Positions 43,510 to 54,592 of a stretch of DNA of 64,000 nt are shown here, piece by piece. The notes below the pieces were generated by a model that saw only the letters and a program-made list of their open reading frames with translations, did no database searches and had not been told where the DNA came from. This stretch comes from Hyperoodon ampullatus. Taxonomy: Eukaryota > Chordata > Mammalia > Artiodactyla > Ziphiidae. The position numbers and the translations under genes were made by a program. The first letter of the stretch is position 1. Each line of letters starts with the position of its first letter. Where the stretch lies: contig OX457072.1 in assembly GCA_949752795.1 (NCBI GenBank), forward strand, positions 3,162,001-3,226,000, written 5' to 3'.

Positions 43510-43672
43510 ACCTAAAGGGGTGGGATAGAGAGGGTGGGAGGGAGGGAGACACAAGAGGGAAGAGATATAGGAACATATGTATATGTATAACTGATTCACT
43601 TTGTTATAAAGCAGAAACTAACACACCATTGTAAAGCAATTATACTCCAATAAAGATGTAAAAATAAATAAA
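43510..43672 (+). mobile_element. L1 3' end, young type
   Basis: 'gggagacacaagagggaaga', 'aactgattcactttgttata', 'aagcagaaactaacacacca' and 'tactccaataaagatgtaaa', with an (AAAT)n tail. Contains the L1 polyadenylation signal AATAAA. Confidence 0.92.
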
Positions 43673-43689
43673 TAAAAACATCTAAAAAT

Positions 43690-44010
43690 TTTTATTTGTT
43701 TTATTTATTTATTTTTGACTGTGTTGAGCCTTCATTGCTGCGCACAGGCTTTCTCTAGTTGTGGGGGCTACTCTTCGTTGCTGTGCACAGGCTTCTCACT
43801 GTGGTGACTTCTCTTGTTGCGGAGCATGGGCTCTAGGCATGCGGGCTTCAGTAGTTGTGGCTCGCGGGCTCTAGAGCGTGGGCTTCAGTAGTTGTGGCGC
43901 ATGGGCTTAGTTGCTCCTCAGCATGTGGGATCTTCCCGGACCAGGGCTCGAACCCATGTCCCCTGCCTTGGCAAGTGGATTCTTAACCTCTGCGCCACCA
44001 GGCAAGTCCC
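43690..44010 (-). mobile_element. CHR-family SINE, long form
   Basis: Minus strand: head 'gggacttgcctggtggcgca', box B-like 'gggttcgagccc', repeated 'gtagttgtgg' modules, and a T-rich end at the tail side. Confidence 0.95.
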
Positions 44011-44023
44011 TGGATCAATATCT

Positions 44024-44384
44024 TACACTAAATCTAACAAAGCCCTTTGCATCCGATGGTTTATTTTTTTTTGGTGTTTGGCCAGTATCAAAGTCTGTGG
44101 AACAAAAGACATATTAGTTACTTCAGTAAGCAAACAACATACCCCATTATCCCTTGATTTAAAAAAAAAATTTGTTCTGGTGCTTACTGTTAACTCTCTC
44201 TACCACAATTTGAGTAGTCCTGCCATGTCCTCACTTTCAAGAAGGACAGAGATGTTTAAATGAGCCTTGGGAGAAAATGTTGATGTGATGACAACTTGCC
44301 CTCAAGTCTTCTACTTTTTTGTCCTTCTGGAAAATAGAGATGTCATTTCACTTTTTTGGGATATTGTCTAGTATTGCTTAAATT
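44024..44384. other. Unassigned sequence
   Basis: Nothing recognised. Confidence 0.4.
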
Positions 44385-45990
44385 TTTTAAAATAAATTTT
44401 CTCTTTTTTGAACAGTTTTCGATTTACCGAAAAATTGTGGAAACAGTGCAGAGAGTTCACACAAACCCTGCCTCCCCATCAATGACATCTTAGGTTAGTG
44501 TGGGATGCTTGTTCCCATTGTGAACCAAGGCATTGTTATTAGCTAAAGTGCATACTTTAGACCGATTCCTTAGTTTTCCCTAATGTCCTTTCTCTGTTCC
44601 AGGATCCCATCCTGAGGTACATTTAGTCACCCTGTGTCCTCAGGATGTCTTGGTGGTGGCTGTCCCTCAGACCTTCCTTGTTTTTGGTGTCCTCAGTGGT
44701 TTTGAGGAGTGCTAGTCAAGTGTTTGTGTAGACTACTCCGCAGCAGTTCTTTCCCTGTGTTTCTCTTGGTTAGCTTAGCACGGGGTATGGTTTATAGGGA
44801 GACCCCAGAGGTCAGGTGCTCTTTTCATCACGTCACGTCTTGGGTGAACACTCTTGCTGTGACACCACTGTTGGTGTTGACTTTGATCTCCTGCCCAAGC
44901 TGTGCTGGTCAGACTTCTCCACTGTCAAGTTACTTCCCCCACTTTCTTCACTGTGCTTATTGCAATTAAGCTATGCTGTGCAGTGAACTCTTCAGGGATT
45001 GAGGGTCACGCTTCACCTCCGTCAGGGTGGAGTGTCTACCTAAATTGTCTGGAGGTCTTCTGCATGAGAGGCCTCTTCTCCCCCATTTATTTATTATTCA
45101 TTTGTATCAGTATGGACGTGTGGGTATTCATTTTATGCCTTGGGTTATAATCTGATACTGACTTATTTTATTTGGTGGCTGAAATTGTTCCAGCTTTTGC
45201 CATCAAGAGCTCTCTACCGGGCTCCTTTGGCATATTCCCATCAATGTGGGTTTTTTTTTTTTTTTTCAAGCATTTCCTTATTTCCTGGTACTACGGAGTG
45301 CTCCAGACTTATCTTGTATATTCCCTGCCCCAGTCCTAGAAGCAGCCATTTCTCCAAGAAGTTCTGGTTCCTCGTATTGGTGAGTGGTGTTAGAAACAAG
45401 ATCTGGGTGCTTGGCTTGCTTGTCAGTATTGGGGTATCATTGCTTCTAGGCCCTTGTAGCTGAGAGAGCAAGGAAACGTCTGTGTGTACACTAACCTGTG
45501 TGTATACATATATCTGTAAGTATTTCTGTATGTGAGCATCTGTATCTATAAATAAACTAAACGTGAGTTCATCCTGAAATCTCCAACGGTATTACCACGT
45601 TGGTTACTCTGGTGTCTTCTTCTTGCTTCTCTGTACACACCCACTCCAGCAGTGACAAATGTGACCCCCTGACCTGCCATCCATTTGCTTAATTGTTCAG
45701 TTCAAGTGTACACGTAGAGTGGTACCAGAATTGTTAACTTGCATTCCCATGGGGAACCATTTTATCAGAGTACAGTGCTTTACACAGTTTTATTTGCCTT
45801 TAATCTTACAGACTCCACTCATTTCCAAAGTTACTTAGGTCAGTACCTGCCCCCCCGCACCGCCCCAGTCTCTCCACCCATTGAGTGAGGTAGTTTCATT
45901 CATTTGTAATACAGTTCAGATCTCTTGTCATGGTCCGTATTCCATTCTGGGACACCCCACCTCCTAAATGATGTTTTAAAAGTATTTTAA
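44385..45990 (-). mobile_element. Ancient L1 (L1M-type) 3' region, 1.6 kb
   Basis: A long colinear match in layout to old mammalian L1 3' sequence on the minus strand: 'gacatcttaggttagtgtgg', 'tccaggatcccatcctgagg', 'caagttacttcccccacttt', 'cttgtatattccctgcccca', 'cagccatttctccaagaagt' and 'attcatttgtaatac'. Diverged, no frame kept. A T-run at 45249-45266 is internal. Confidence 0.75.
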
Positions 45991-46124
45991 AACAAAAACT
46001 ATTATGTAAGCAAATATGATTTGGTAAGTCACATTTTACAGTACAAGTTTGTTTAATTGGTGCCTAGCCTCTTTATGATCTGAAAATTCTAAAGAATAGA
46101 TTATTAGAGAAGCAACCCAAAGTG
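45991..46124. other. Unassigned sequence
   Basis: Nothing recognised. Confidence 0.4.
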
Positions 46125-46280
46125 ATTAATTCAGCATTTATTGAACACTTACTATGGAAATGGGTAGAAAAAACTAACATACAAGTTCTGTCGTCCAAGT
46201 TTATCATCTAATAAGCATTACTTGTAAGTGAAAGAAGCTTAAAATAATGACCATAGATAAAGTTGATGGAGAAGATATAT
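46125..46280 (-). mobile_element. L2 or MIR-related fragment
   Basis: 'cagcatttattgaacactta' and 'ctatggaaatgggtag' match the reversed terminal motif of L2/MIR elements. Confidence 0.45.
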
Positions 46281-48145
46281 TTTTTGTTAGAAATTTGGGA
46301 GAAAAACTTTTTATTTAACCATGAATTAGTATCTTTAAAAAAACACAATTGGCATAGAGGATATCCATTTTATATCCTTAAAATAACATAATATTAACTT
46401 TGACAGAAGCTTCCTTCCAATGGGACATTTTAGGTGGTTCTGAACTCCTACCCCTCTGCCCTCTCTCATTGCCTGAGTTGCTGTGTTAAGGCCAGGTTAA
46501 CCTCTGCTGCTCCTGCTAGGAGCCCAAGGAACTCATCTATCTCTGATTGTCCAAGTAGGTAATTCCTTGTCCTCCCTGGGATTTGGGTTGGGTCAGCGTG
46601 ATTTATGCTAGTAGGCAATTTTATTCACATTTCTTCATTGTTTCAGAAGGCTGAAGTTGAGTAATGATGTCACCTTTAACACCAGCAGGCCTATTTAACC
46701 CTACATTTGGTTTATTTAAGTTAATACCATCCGGTCCTTGCCTGTTTTGATTTTTCCGAATCTTTGAACTTTGCCCCCTCTTTCTTCTTGATAAACCTGG
46801 GGTCTGCCCTTACCATCCTGCTTGGTCTCTTGAGATTTGCAAATTACAGGTCTGATTTGGATTAGAAAAGACATTCCTGTGCATCTAAAAAAATCTCCAC
46901 CCAGCTATTACTGATACAGTCACGGAGTAGACTTGAAATCACCAGTTACAGGATAAAGGAAAGATAAATCAGTGGGAGTTGTGTCTCCCTGTCATGAAGC
47001 CTAGTTTTTGACCCTGAGAGTTAGGAAGCCTGACAGTCACTTGCTGCTTTGTACTTGGTCTTTAATTCCTGGTGTTGGTGTCAGTGTCCTGGCTGTTCCA
47101 CATGAGGGCCCGGCTTGCTTTGGCCTGGAGGGTGACCATGGAAATGCTGACCTGCCAGGTATTCATGTGAGTGGTGTGACCACTAACTGGATGCGTTCCA
47201 AAATGTTCTTAATGTCCCACAGTCACCTTCAGATCTGACTCATTTGGGGCTGTCACTCGGTGGGGCCAGAGCTGTGGATTTGAGGCAAAAACCCATCAGG
47301 TCTCAGGAGTCAGGTTGTCATTTCTGTCTGTCTGGAAGCCAGTATAATCTCAGAGCAGGTTTCCACTCTAGATCCTCAGGGGAGAGAAAAGTGAGTTCAT
47401 TCACGCTGTGTCAGTCCACAACAAGAACTTTTATTACAATAAGAACAGGTGGTCATGGTAGAAAATCAGAAAGTGGAACAAAAATAAAAATTAAAACCTA
47501 TCCCACTCCTTCACTTCAACTCGCTCCTCTAACACTTGTGTATATCCTTCTGCATATCTTTCTATATGTACAAATAAGTCATTATTATTTTTTTATCAAA
47601 ATGATATCACACGGTACACACTGTTTTGTGACCTGTTCTGTCAGCCAGCCATTTCCATTTCAATCGATTTTCTTCTCATGGCCTCTCCAAACCATATTCA
47701 GATTTCCCCCAAATGTCCTGACTGCTGGTTTTGCAAATAAGTATCCAACCTGATGTCCTGCGTGGCATGTGGCTGTTATCACCTATGTGTAAGGAACAGT
47801 TTTGATTTCTATCAGCATTTGCCAAAACTGAATATTGTGTTTCATCAGAACTGGTGCTAACCAACTGACTCAGATGAATACCATGAACTTTGAGGGACCT
47901 CGTACATCAGACCCTAACTGGCTCTCACTGAACACTGTTTCTTGGCCAATGGACGATGGGGCTTTTTTAAGCCGTCTTTTACTGTAGACTCTGCCCTCCT
48001 CAGAGGGCTAACCTTCATTCCTTAGTTAACATAACCACCACACCTAGCCTCCACCATCTTCAACCCCTGACTTTCCCCCTGAGAGAACGACTCAGTAGAT
48101 TTCTTTATTGCTGTGTGTTTCCTTGCCTGGCCAGGAAATAGTAAC
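46281..48145. other. Unassigned stretch
   Basis: No gene recognised. About 47440-47720 may be an old L1-like fragment ('acggtacacactgttttgtg'). A 169-codon open frame at 47244-47753 (+) has no recognisable domain. Confidence 0.45.
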
Positions 48146-48203
48146 TTGACTTTCTTTCTTTCTTCCTTCCTTCCTTCCTTCCTTCCTTTCTTTGTCTTTC
48201 TTT
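48146..48203. repeat. (CTTT)n/(CTTC)n microsatellite
   Basis: Pyrimidine tetranucleotide tract at the tail side of the next L1, probably grown from its poly(A) tail. Confidence 0.9.
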
Positions 48204-48635
48204 TTATTGAAGTATAGTTGATTTACAATGTTGTGTTAATTTCTGCTGTGTAGCAAAGTGACTCACTGATACACATATATACGTTCTTTTTTATATTCTT
48301 TTCCACTATGGTTTATCCCAGGATATTGAATACAGTTTGCTATGCCATACAGTTGGACCTTGTTTATCCATTCTATATGTAATAGTTTGCATCTACTAAC
48401 CCCAAGCTCTCAATCCGTCGCTCCCCCACTCCACCCCCCGCCTTGGTAACCACAAGTCTGTTCTCTATGTCTGTTAGTCTGTTTCTGTTTCACAGATAGG
48501 TTCATTTGTGTCATGTTTTAGATCCCACATATACGTGATATCATATGGTATTTGTCTTTCTCTTTCTGACTTACTTCACTTAGTATGATAATCTCTACTA
48601 GTTGAATCCATGTTGCTGCAAATGGTGTATTTTCT
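48204..48635 (-). mobile_element. L1 3' end, 5'-truncated
   Basis: 'attgaagtatagttgattta', 'ctatggtttatcccaggata', 'accacaagtctgttctctat', 'tggtatttgtctttctcttt' and 'tccatgttgctgcaaatgg'. Confidence 0.93.
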
Positions 48636-49255
48636 TTTTCTTTGATCTCTGGTGGCCTTTGCTTTATTCTTTGAAACCTGCAATATTAAAGAAATGAATT
48701 ACTAAGCTCTCAACGCCAGTATCAGAATTATTTGGCACAATAACTTGATCACTGCGTAGGTGCATTAAGGTGGGCCATTTGGAGACCTGACCTGGAGAAG
48801 GTGGCTCAGGCCAGGTGCCTGGCTTCCGCATTCCAGGGCTCACCTGATGCTAGCTTACCTGTTGGCTCCTCCCCCAGGGCTGCATGTTCCTCATGGTCTA
48901 TTTTATCACATTTTCAATATGAGGGATTCTAGATCTGTCTCCTTCTGTGTTTCTTTGAGGTTGGATAGGGTTGTCTTAGAAACAATTCTTCTGACGTTTG
49001 TTGATCTCACCAGTCTGCAGGGTTGCCCGCATTTCTTAGACAAAAAGCTGGATTTTGGAGCCGTCCACAACAATGAGTAGAATTCACAAGGCGTAGGCTG
49101 GGCCTCGTGTGATGTAGAATTTTCCGAGCTCATCAACGTCCAGGGTCTCAAATTTTGTCTTAAAAGCCCTTCGTTTTAGTTTGACACGTCCGTGTCTCCA
49201 ATTCCTTTTTCCTTTGATGTAAAAAAATCGATTTATTTCTAACTTTTGAAGTACA
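48636..49255. other. Repeat-free sequence
   Basis: Nothing recognised. 48840-49160 is free of repeats and has a 77-codon frame on plus and an 81-codon frame on minus, neither resembling a known protein. A conserved non-coding element is possible. Confidence 0.4.
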
Positions 49256-49259
49256 CGTT

Positions 49260-49450
49260 GCAACTTGTAGAGCCATGAGTCGGGGGTCGGGCGTCCTCCG
49301 TATCTTCATGGACACCCTGTATCCCACCGGACAAGGTGCTTACCTGCCCCGAGGCTTAGTTTCCTTTCTGTGAATGGAGGTAACACCCTGTGCCAGAAGC
49401 ATTCCTAGGACTGAAAAACAGAACCGCGTGAAAGCGGGGGACTGAATGAA
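49260..49450 (+). mobile_element. MIR fossil
   Basis: 'acaaggtgcttacctgcccc' and 'gaggcttagtttcctttctg' with 'gaatggaggtaacaccctg' match the MIR centre. Confidence 0.65.
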
Positions 49451-49804
49451 CGTTTTATGGACTGAAAATAATTTATTATTTTAACTTGCATTTTCTGTTA
49501 TCTTTTAGAGTGAGTTATTATAATTATCCAAGAAAGAGTTGGCATGGCTCCAGATGTGGGGGAGATGAAAAGCAGAGGCAGAACTTGTTCTGGTTCCGGC
49601 CTCTTTGGTTCAGGCTCTGCAGGGCTTTGAAAACCTTTGTGTCTGCCCTGCAACAGAGTCATCAGGTTCCCTTGAGGAAGGTCCAAGTGCCAGAGAGCCA
49701 TCTATTAAAATCACTTTTCATTACACCCGGAACATTTTGTATTTAAAATAGTGAAACTGTGGAATAAAACATGTCAGTAGGAGAGAATAGCATTAATGAC
49801 AATC
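49451..49804. other. Unassigned sequence
   Basis: Nothing recognised. Confidence 0.4.
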
Positions 49805-49945
49805 ATGATTATGATGGTAATGGCTAATTTTGTGTGTGTACTAACGATAGGATCGGGCACTGTTCCAAGGGCTTTACGTATACTAACTCTTAATTCTTAT
49901 AGTGGCCTCATTAGGACAACACTGTTATAATCATCTAAGCTGGTA
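49805..49945 (-). mobile_element. MIR fossil
   Basis: 'gatcgggcactgttccaagg', 'gctttacgtatactaactct' and 'ttcttatagtggcctcatta' are minus-strand MIR 3' half. Confidence 0.75.
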
Positions 49946-49974
49946 CTTCTTTTTTCTGTTTTTGCTTTATCCTT

Positions 49975-50157
49975 TTTCTTTTTAACATCTTTATTGGAGT
50001 ATAATTGCTTTACAATGGGGTGTTAGTTTCTGCTGTATAACAAAGTGAATCAGCTATATGTATACATATATCCCCGTATCTCCTCCCTCTTGTGTCTCCC
50101 TCCTACCCTCCCTATCCCACCCCTCTAACACTGAGCTGACCTCCCTGTGCTATGTGG
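49975..50157 (-). mobile_element. Young-type L1 3' end
   Basis: 'catctttattggagtataat', 'ggggtgttagtttctgctgt', 'gtgaatcagctatatgtata' and 'cctccctatcccacccctct', the young cetartiodactyl L1 3' UTR type (compare 43510). It directly adjoins an older L1. Confidence 0.9.
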
Positions 50158-50845
50158 TAAAATACACATGACATACAGTTTACCATTTTAGCCATTTTAA
50201 AGTATACAGTTCAGTAGCACCAAGTACATTCACATTGTGGTACAACCATCACCACCATCCATCTCCAGAGCTGTTTCATCTCCCCAAACTGAAACTCTGT
50301 CCCCATTAAACACTGACTCTCCATCCCCCTCCCCCAGCCCCTGGAAACCACCATTCCACCCTCTGTCTCTATGAATCTGACTACTCTGGGTGCCTCATGT
50401 AAGTGGAATCATACAATATTTGGTCTTTTGTTGTTGGCTTATTTCATTCAGCATAATGTCCTCGAGGTGTACCCATGTTGCAAAGTGTGTCAGAATTTCC
50501 TTCCTTTCTAGGCTGAATAATATTCCATTGCATGTAGAGACCACATTTTGCTTATCCATTATCCATCAGTGGACATTTGGGGTTGTTTCCACTTTTTGGC
50601 TGTTGTGAATGATGCTGCTATGAACACGAGTGTACAAATATGTCTTTGAGTCCCTGCTTTCAGTTCTTTTGGGTATAAACTCAGAAGTGGAATTGCTGGA
50701 TTATATGGCAATTCTATGTTTAATTTTTGGAGGAATCGCCATTCTGTTTTCCTCAGTGGCTGTACCACTTGATATTTCCACATGCAGTGCACGGGGGTTC
50801 CAATGTCTCCAATACTTGCCAAAACTTATTATTTTTTAGGCTGGT
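50158..50845 (-). mobile_element. Older L1: 3' UTR and end of ORF2
   Basis: 'taaaatacacatgacataca', 'acaaccatcaccaccatcca', 'aggctgaataatattccatt', 'ggctgttgtgaatgatgctg' and 'gaagtggaattgctggatta'. The minus-strand frame at 50559-50822 still shows 'LLSLYPKELKAGTQRHICT', L1 ORF2-like, with stops elsewhere. Confidence 0.92.
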
Positions 50846-51549
50846 AATTCTTGATAAATGCCTAGAAACTTGATGGAAATGGAACAGAATCAAAGCAATA
50901 TGATATTCATAAACACAAATCTTTACAGTTTCATATTTGGGCAATGCATAACTTTAATGGCTGATTCTTTAATTTCTTTAGATATTTGACTGCTGCTGTG
51001 ACCATTATTTTTAATTAATTAGAACACCTTCAGTATACTTGGGGAAAAGACACAAGGTTTTAATGCTAAAAGTGGCTTAGATTAACTTTAATTATTACTC
51101 CTCCATAGGACTGAAGAGAGCTCTGTGACTTCAGGCAGGGAGTTGATCTCATTCATGTGAGACACTAACTATTTTGAAGTCAGAGCTGAGCATAGTTTTA
51201 GAAAAATGAAAAGTTTAACAAAAAAGGCATTAAAAGGTTTGAAAAAAAAAGACCCAAAAGGCTTTCCAGACATCAAACAGCTCTTACAAATCAGTTGACC
51301 TAAGTGAAATAGCCATTATTTCATTATTCATTGGTGAAAGTCAAGAGAAAAAAGAATGAGACTTCATGAACAGAGAGGCCCTATTTCAGGAAGTTTGCTC
51401 ACCTGGATGCTGGGTATGTATTTTTAAGGCATTTGATTTTACTTTATTCTATCTGTGGTATTTAAGCCCCTCTGAGATGGGGACCTCTATTATGAATTAT
51501 TTCAAATCATTCTGCAGCTCATTATTGGCCATCGAATTCATAAGTGCCT
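50846..51549. other. Unassigned AT-rich sequence
   Basis: Nothing recognised. Confidence 0.45.
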
Positions 51550-51715
51550 CTTAGACACCTTGCCCACTTCCTTACTGAGTTATCTTTATGTTTCTTATTG
51601 ATTTGGAATTCTTATGTTCTTGGCCCTTTGTTGTTTATGTATGTTGCAAGTATCTTCTACTCTCTGGCTTATATTTTCATTCACTGATTTGTGCCTTTGA
51701 TAAGCAGAAATTCTT

Positions 51716-51917
51716 TTTTTTTTTTGAGGTACGCGGGCCTCTCACTGTTGGGGCCTCTCCCGTTGCGGAGCACAGGCTCCGGACGCGCAGGTTCAGCAGC
51801 CATGGCTCACGGGCCCAGCCACTCCCCGGCATGTGGGATCTTCCCGGACCGGGGCACGAACCCGTGTCCCCTGCATCGGCAGGCAGACTCTCAACCACTG
51901 CGCCACCAGGGAAGCCC
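51716..51917 (-). mobile_element. CHR-family SINE (CHR-2 type)
   Basis: Minus strand: 'gggcttccctggtggcgcag' head ending at 51917, box B-like 'gggttcgtgccc', and body. Target duplication 'agaaattctt' at 51706-51715 and 51918-51927. Short T-run tail (51714-51724). Confidence 0.96.
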
Positions 51918-53460
51918 AGAAATTCTTATTTTTAATGTACTTCAATGTATACAATCTATTTCTTTCATCATTTGTGTTCTTTGTGTATTTAAAAACATCT
52001 ATCCTTACCACGGGCCATGAAGCTACCCTCCTGTGCTATCTTCTAGACATTTTATTGTTCTCCTTTCACATTTTGATCTAAAATCTTTTTGGAATTTAGT
52101 TTTAGACCTGGTGTGAGATGGATTGAGTATAAGTTTTCTCATATGGATGTACCATTGCCCTGGCACAGTTCAGCAGGAAGACTGTTCCCTCCTCACCCAC
52201 CCCCTGCTGTGCATTACTTCCCAAATATCAGAGGTTGGATATATGAGGGTCTCTCTTTGGCTATCGATTCTATTCCACTGGTCTTTTTTCCTATCTTTCT
52301 GCCAGCATCACACTGTCTTGATATTGTAGTTTCATAATGAGTCTTCATATCTGGTAGAGCAAGTCTTTTTCAAGATCTTGGCTTTTCCGAGTCCTTAGCC
52401 CTCTATTTTAATTAGTTTCTCAAGTTATACACACACACACGCCATGGGGATTTTGACAGGCATTTCATTTAATCTGTGCAGGATTTGGGGGAAAGAATTG
52501 ACATTTTACAGCATTGAGTCTTCAAATCCATGAACATAGTATACCCCTCCATTTATTTATCTCTTCTCCAATTTCCTTGAATAATGTTTACAATCATCTG
52601 TGTAGGTGTCTTGTGCATTTCTGTTAGAAATATACCTAGCCACTTGATGTTTTTATGCTATTGTAAATGGTATGTTAAAAGTATTTTCTAGCTCCTTTTA
52701 CTGATTTAGAGAATTATAATTGATTTCTGTCTACTGATCTTGTATCCAGCAACCAATCTTACTTGTTTTTTAAAAATCTTTTTATTATAAAAACTTCCAA
52801 GCATATACAAAAGTAGGTAGAATAGTATAGCAGACTCCCTAGACATCTCACCCAACTTCAACCATTTTCAAATCATACAATCCTATTTCTTTTACCCACC
52901 TCCTTTTTCCAAAACACACAAAATATTTTCTGGGAAGTGCACCCCTGATGTCCTACTATTTCACTTGTATCTACATCAGAATTAATTGAATTTATTAATT
53001 CTAAAACTGTCCATGTAAATCTCTTTGGATTTTCTTCACACAAAGTCATTATTTGTAAATTAGATTTGTATTTCTTACATCCATTACGTATACATTTTAC
53101 TTACTTCTTTTTCTTGCCTTGCCATCCAGTTTAGACCACCATTACAGCAGAAGTAGTGATAGCAGGCATCCTTGTCTCGTTCCAATCCCGGAAGGCAAGC
53201 TTTCAACATTTCACCACCACGTCTGGTGTTTGCTGTAAGGTTTTTGTAAATACCTTTTGGTGGGTGAAGGAAGTTCTTCTCTATTTTTAGTTTGCAAAGA
53301 GTTTTTATTGAGAATGGATGTTGCATTTCTTCAACATTTTTTAATGCATATATCAATATGTTCATATGATTTTTCTCTTTTATTCTGTTAACTTAATAAA
53401 TTATTTAATTTAGTGATTACTTGGTTGACTAAGTGATTTTTGAGTATTAAAAATGATCTT

Positions 53461-53650
53461 GGGCTTCCCTGGTGGCGCAGTGGTTGAGAGTCCGCCTGCT
53501 GATGCAGGGGACGCGGGTTCGTGCCCCGGTCCGGGAAGATCCCACGTGCCGTGGAGCGGCTGGGCCCGTGAGCCATGGCCGCTGGGCCTGTGCGTCCGGA
53601 GCCTGTGCTCCGCAATGGGAGAGGCCACAACAGTGAGAGGCCCGCGTACC

Positions 53651-53678
<28 letters not shown>
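53461..53678 (+). mobile_element. CHR-family SINE (CHR-2 type), long pure A tail
   Basis: Full-length: head at 53461, box A region 53470-53488, box B-like 'ggttcgtgccc' at 53516-53526, body end 'aggcccgcgtaccgc'. An uninterrupted A tail of about 30 (53653-53683, merging with the duplication). Perfect 12-bp target duplication 'aaaaatgatctt' at 53449-53460 and 53679-53690. The pure tail and near-consensus body make it the youngest-looking SINE here. Confidence 0.97.
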
Positions 53679-53685
<7 letters not shown>

Positions 53686-53880
53686 ATCTTGCATTCACGG
53701 AATATGCTTAGTTAAATGCAAAGTATTATTTTTCCATATTGCTGGAATGAGTGTATTAATGTTTGGTTTAGAAAACTATGAGTGAGGTGGCTCCTTGATT
53801 CTCCTTTTTAATAATGTCCTTGTCATATTTTGGAATTGAACTTATACCAGCCTCCTAGAAAAGAGTTAGGGTAGTGGAAG

Positions 53881-54280
53881 AGTTCATGTTTAGAAGAAGT
53901 TTTCAAGATATGAAAGAGCACAACTCAAAAAATTTTCATTTCCTTCTGGAAAGCATGGAGGCAAAGCAAGTTTTTGTTGTTCTTTGTCTTTTAATCAAAC
54001 CTTAAGAGGTAGGGGCTGACTGTGTCAGCCTGTGAAATAGCCTCTTGGGAATGCTTTAAAATCTTCAGAAAAATAGATCTGCAAAACTCCTAATGCCAGT
54101 GTCCTAGACCTCACTTTAAAGCCCAGGTCTGATGATGATAGCATGTTGAATATACCCATTATTGCTAGTTGAAGACTCCAGCAGCGTGCACACATGGGGG
54201 AAGACTTCAGCATAATTTAGTACTTTCTCTCCCTTGGTCAGGACTGAATACAGATCTATTAAATACCTCAATATTCATTC
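53881..54280. other. Unassigned sequence
   Basis: Nothing recognised. Confidence 0.4.
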
Positions 54281-54592
54281 TTTTTAAAAAATTGTGGTAA
54301 AATATACATAACCTAAAATTTACCATCTTAGCCGTTTTCAGGCATACAGTTCATGGTATTAAGTGCCTTCACACTGTTGTGCAACCATCACCACCTTCCA
54401 TCTCCAGAACTTTTTCATCATCTCAAATTGAAACTCTGTACCCATGAAACACTAACTCCCGTTCCCTCTTCCACCAGCCCCTGGTACCCACCATCTACTC
54501 TGTGTCTCTATGAATTTGACTGCTCTAAGTACATCATTTAAATGGAATCATTAAACATTTGTCCTTTTGTGACTGGCCTGTCTTATTTGGAA
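54281..54592 (-). mobile_element. Older L1 3' UTR
   Basis: 'attgtggtaaaatatacata', 'tcaggcatacagttcatggt', 'caaccatcaccaccttccat' and 'tctctatgaatttgactgct'. Same subfamily region as 50158. Confidence 0.9.

Larger units (their letters stand above)
43429..44023. mobile_element. Nested L1 (+) and SINE (-) insertion block
   Basis: The target 'tggatcaatat' occurs three times: 43429-43439, 43468-43478 and 44011-44021. Between the second and third lie an L1 3' end (about 43510-43672, plus) and a SINE (about 43690-44010, minus). Between the first and second lie 28 AT-rich bases. This suggests repeated insertion at one target. Confidence 0.8.
51550..53880 (-). mobile_element. Old L1 ORF2 region with two SINE insertions
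   Basis: Minus-strand L1 ORF2 remnants: 'gaattcttatgttcttggcc', 'tctattccactggtcttttt', 'catcacactgtcttgatatt', 'cttcaaatccatgaacatag', 'aggcatccttgtctcgttcc' and 'catattttggaattgaactt'. About 52763-53090 is a different diverged repeat ('ttttattataaaaacttcca', 'acaaaagtaggtagaatagt') lying inside it. Heavily mutated. Confidence 0.8.

Noticed and set aside
47244..47753. 169-codon open frame
   Set aside because: No family resemblance. The later part reads through AT-rich, L1-like DNA and looks like a chance hydrophobic stretch.
48840..49160. Coding exon in repeat-free sequence
   Set aside because: Small frames on both strands of similar length and no recognisable protein.
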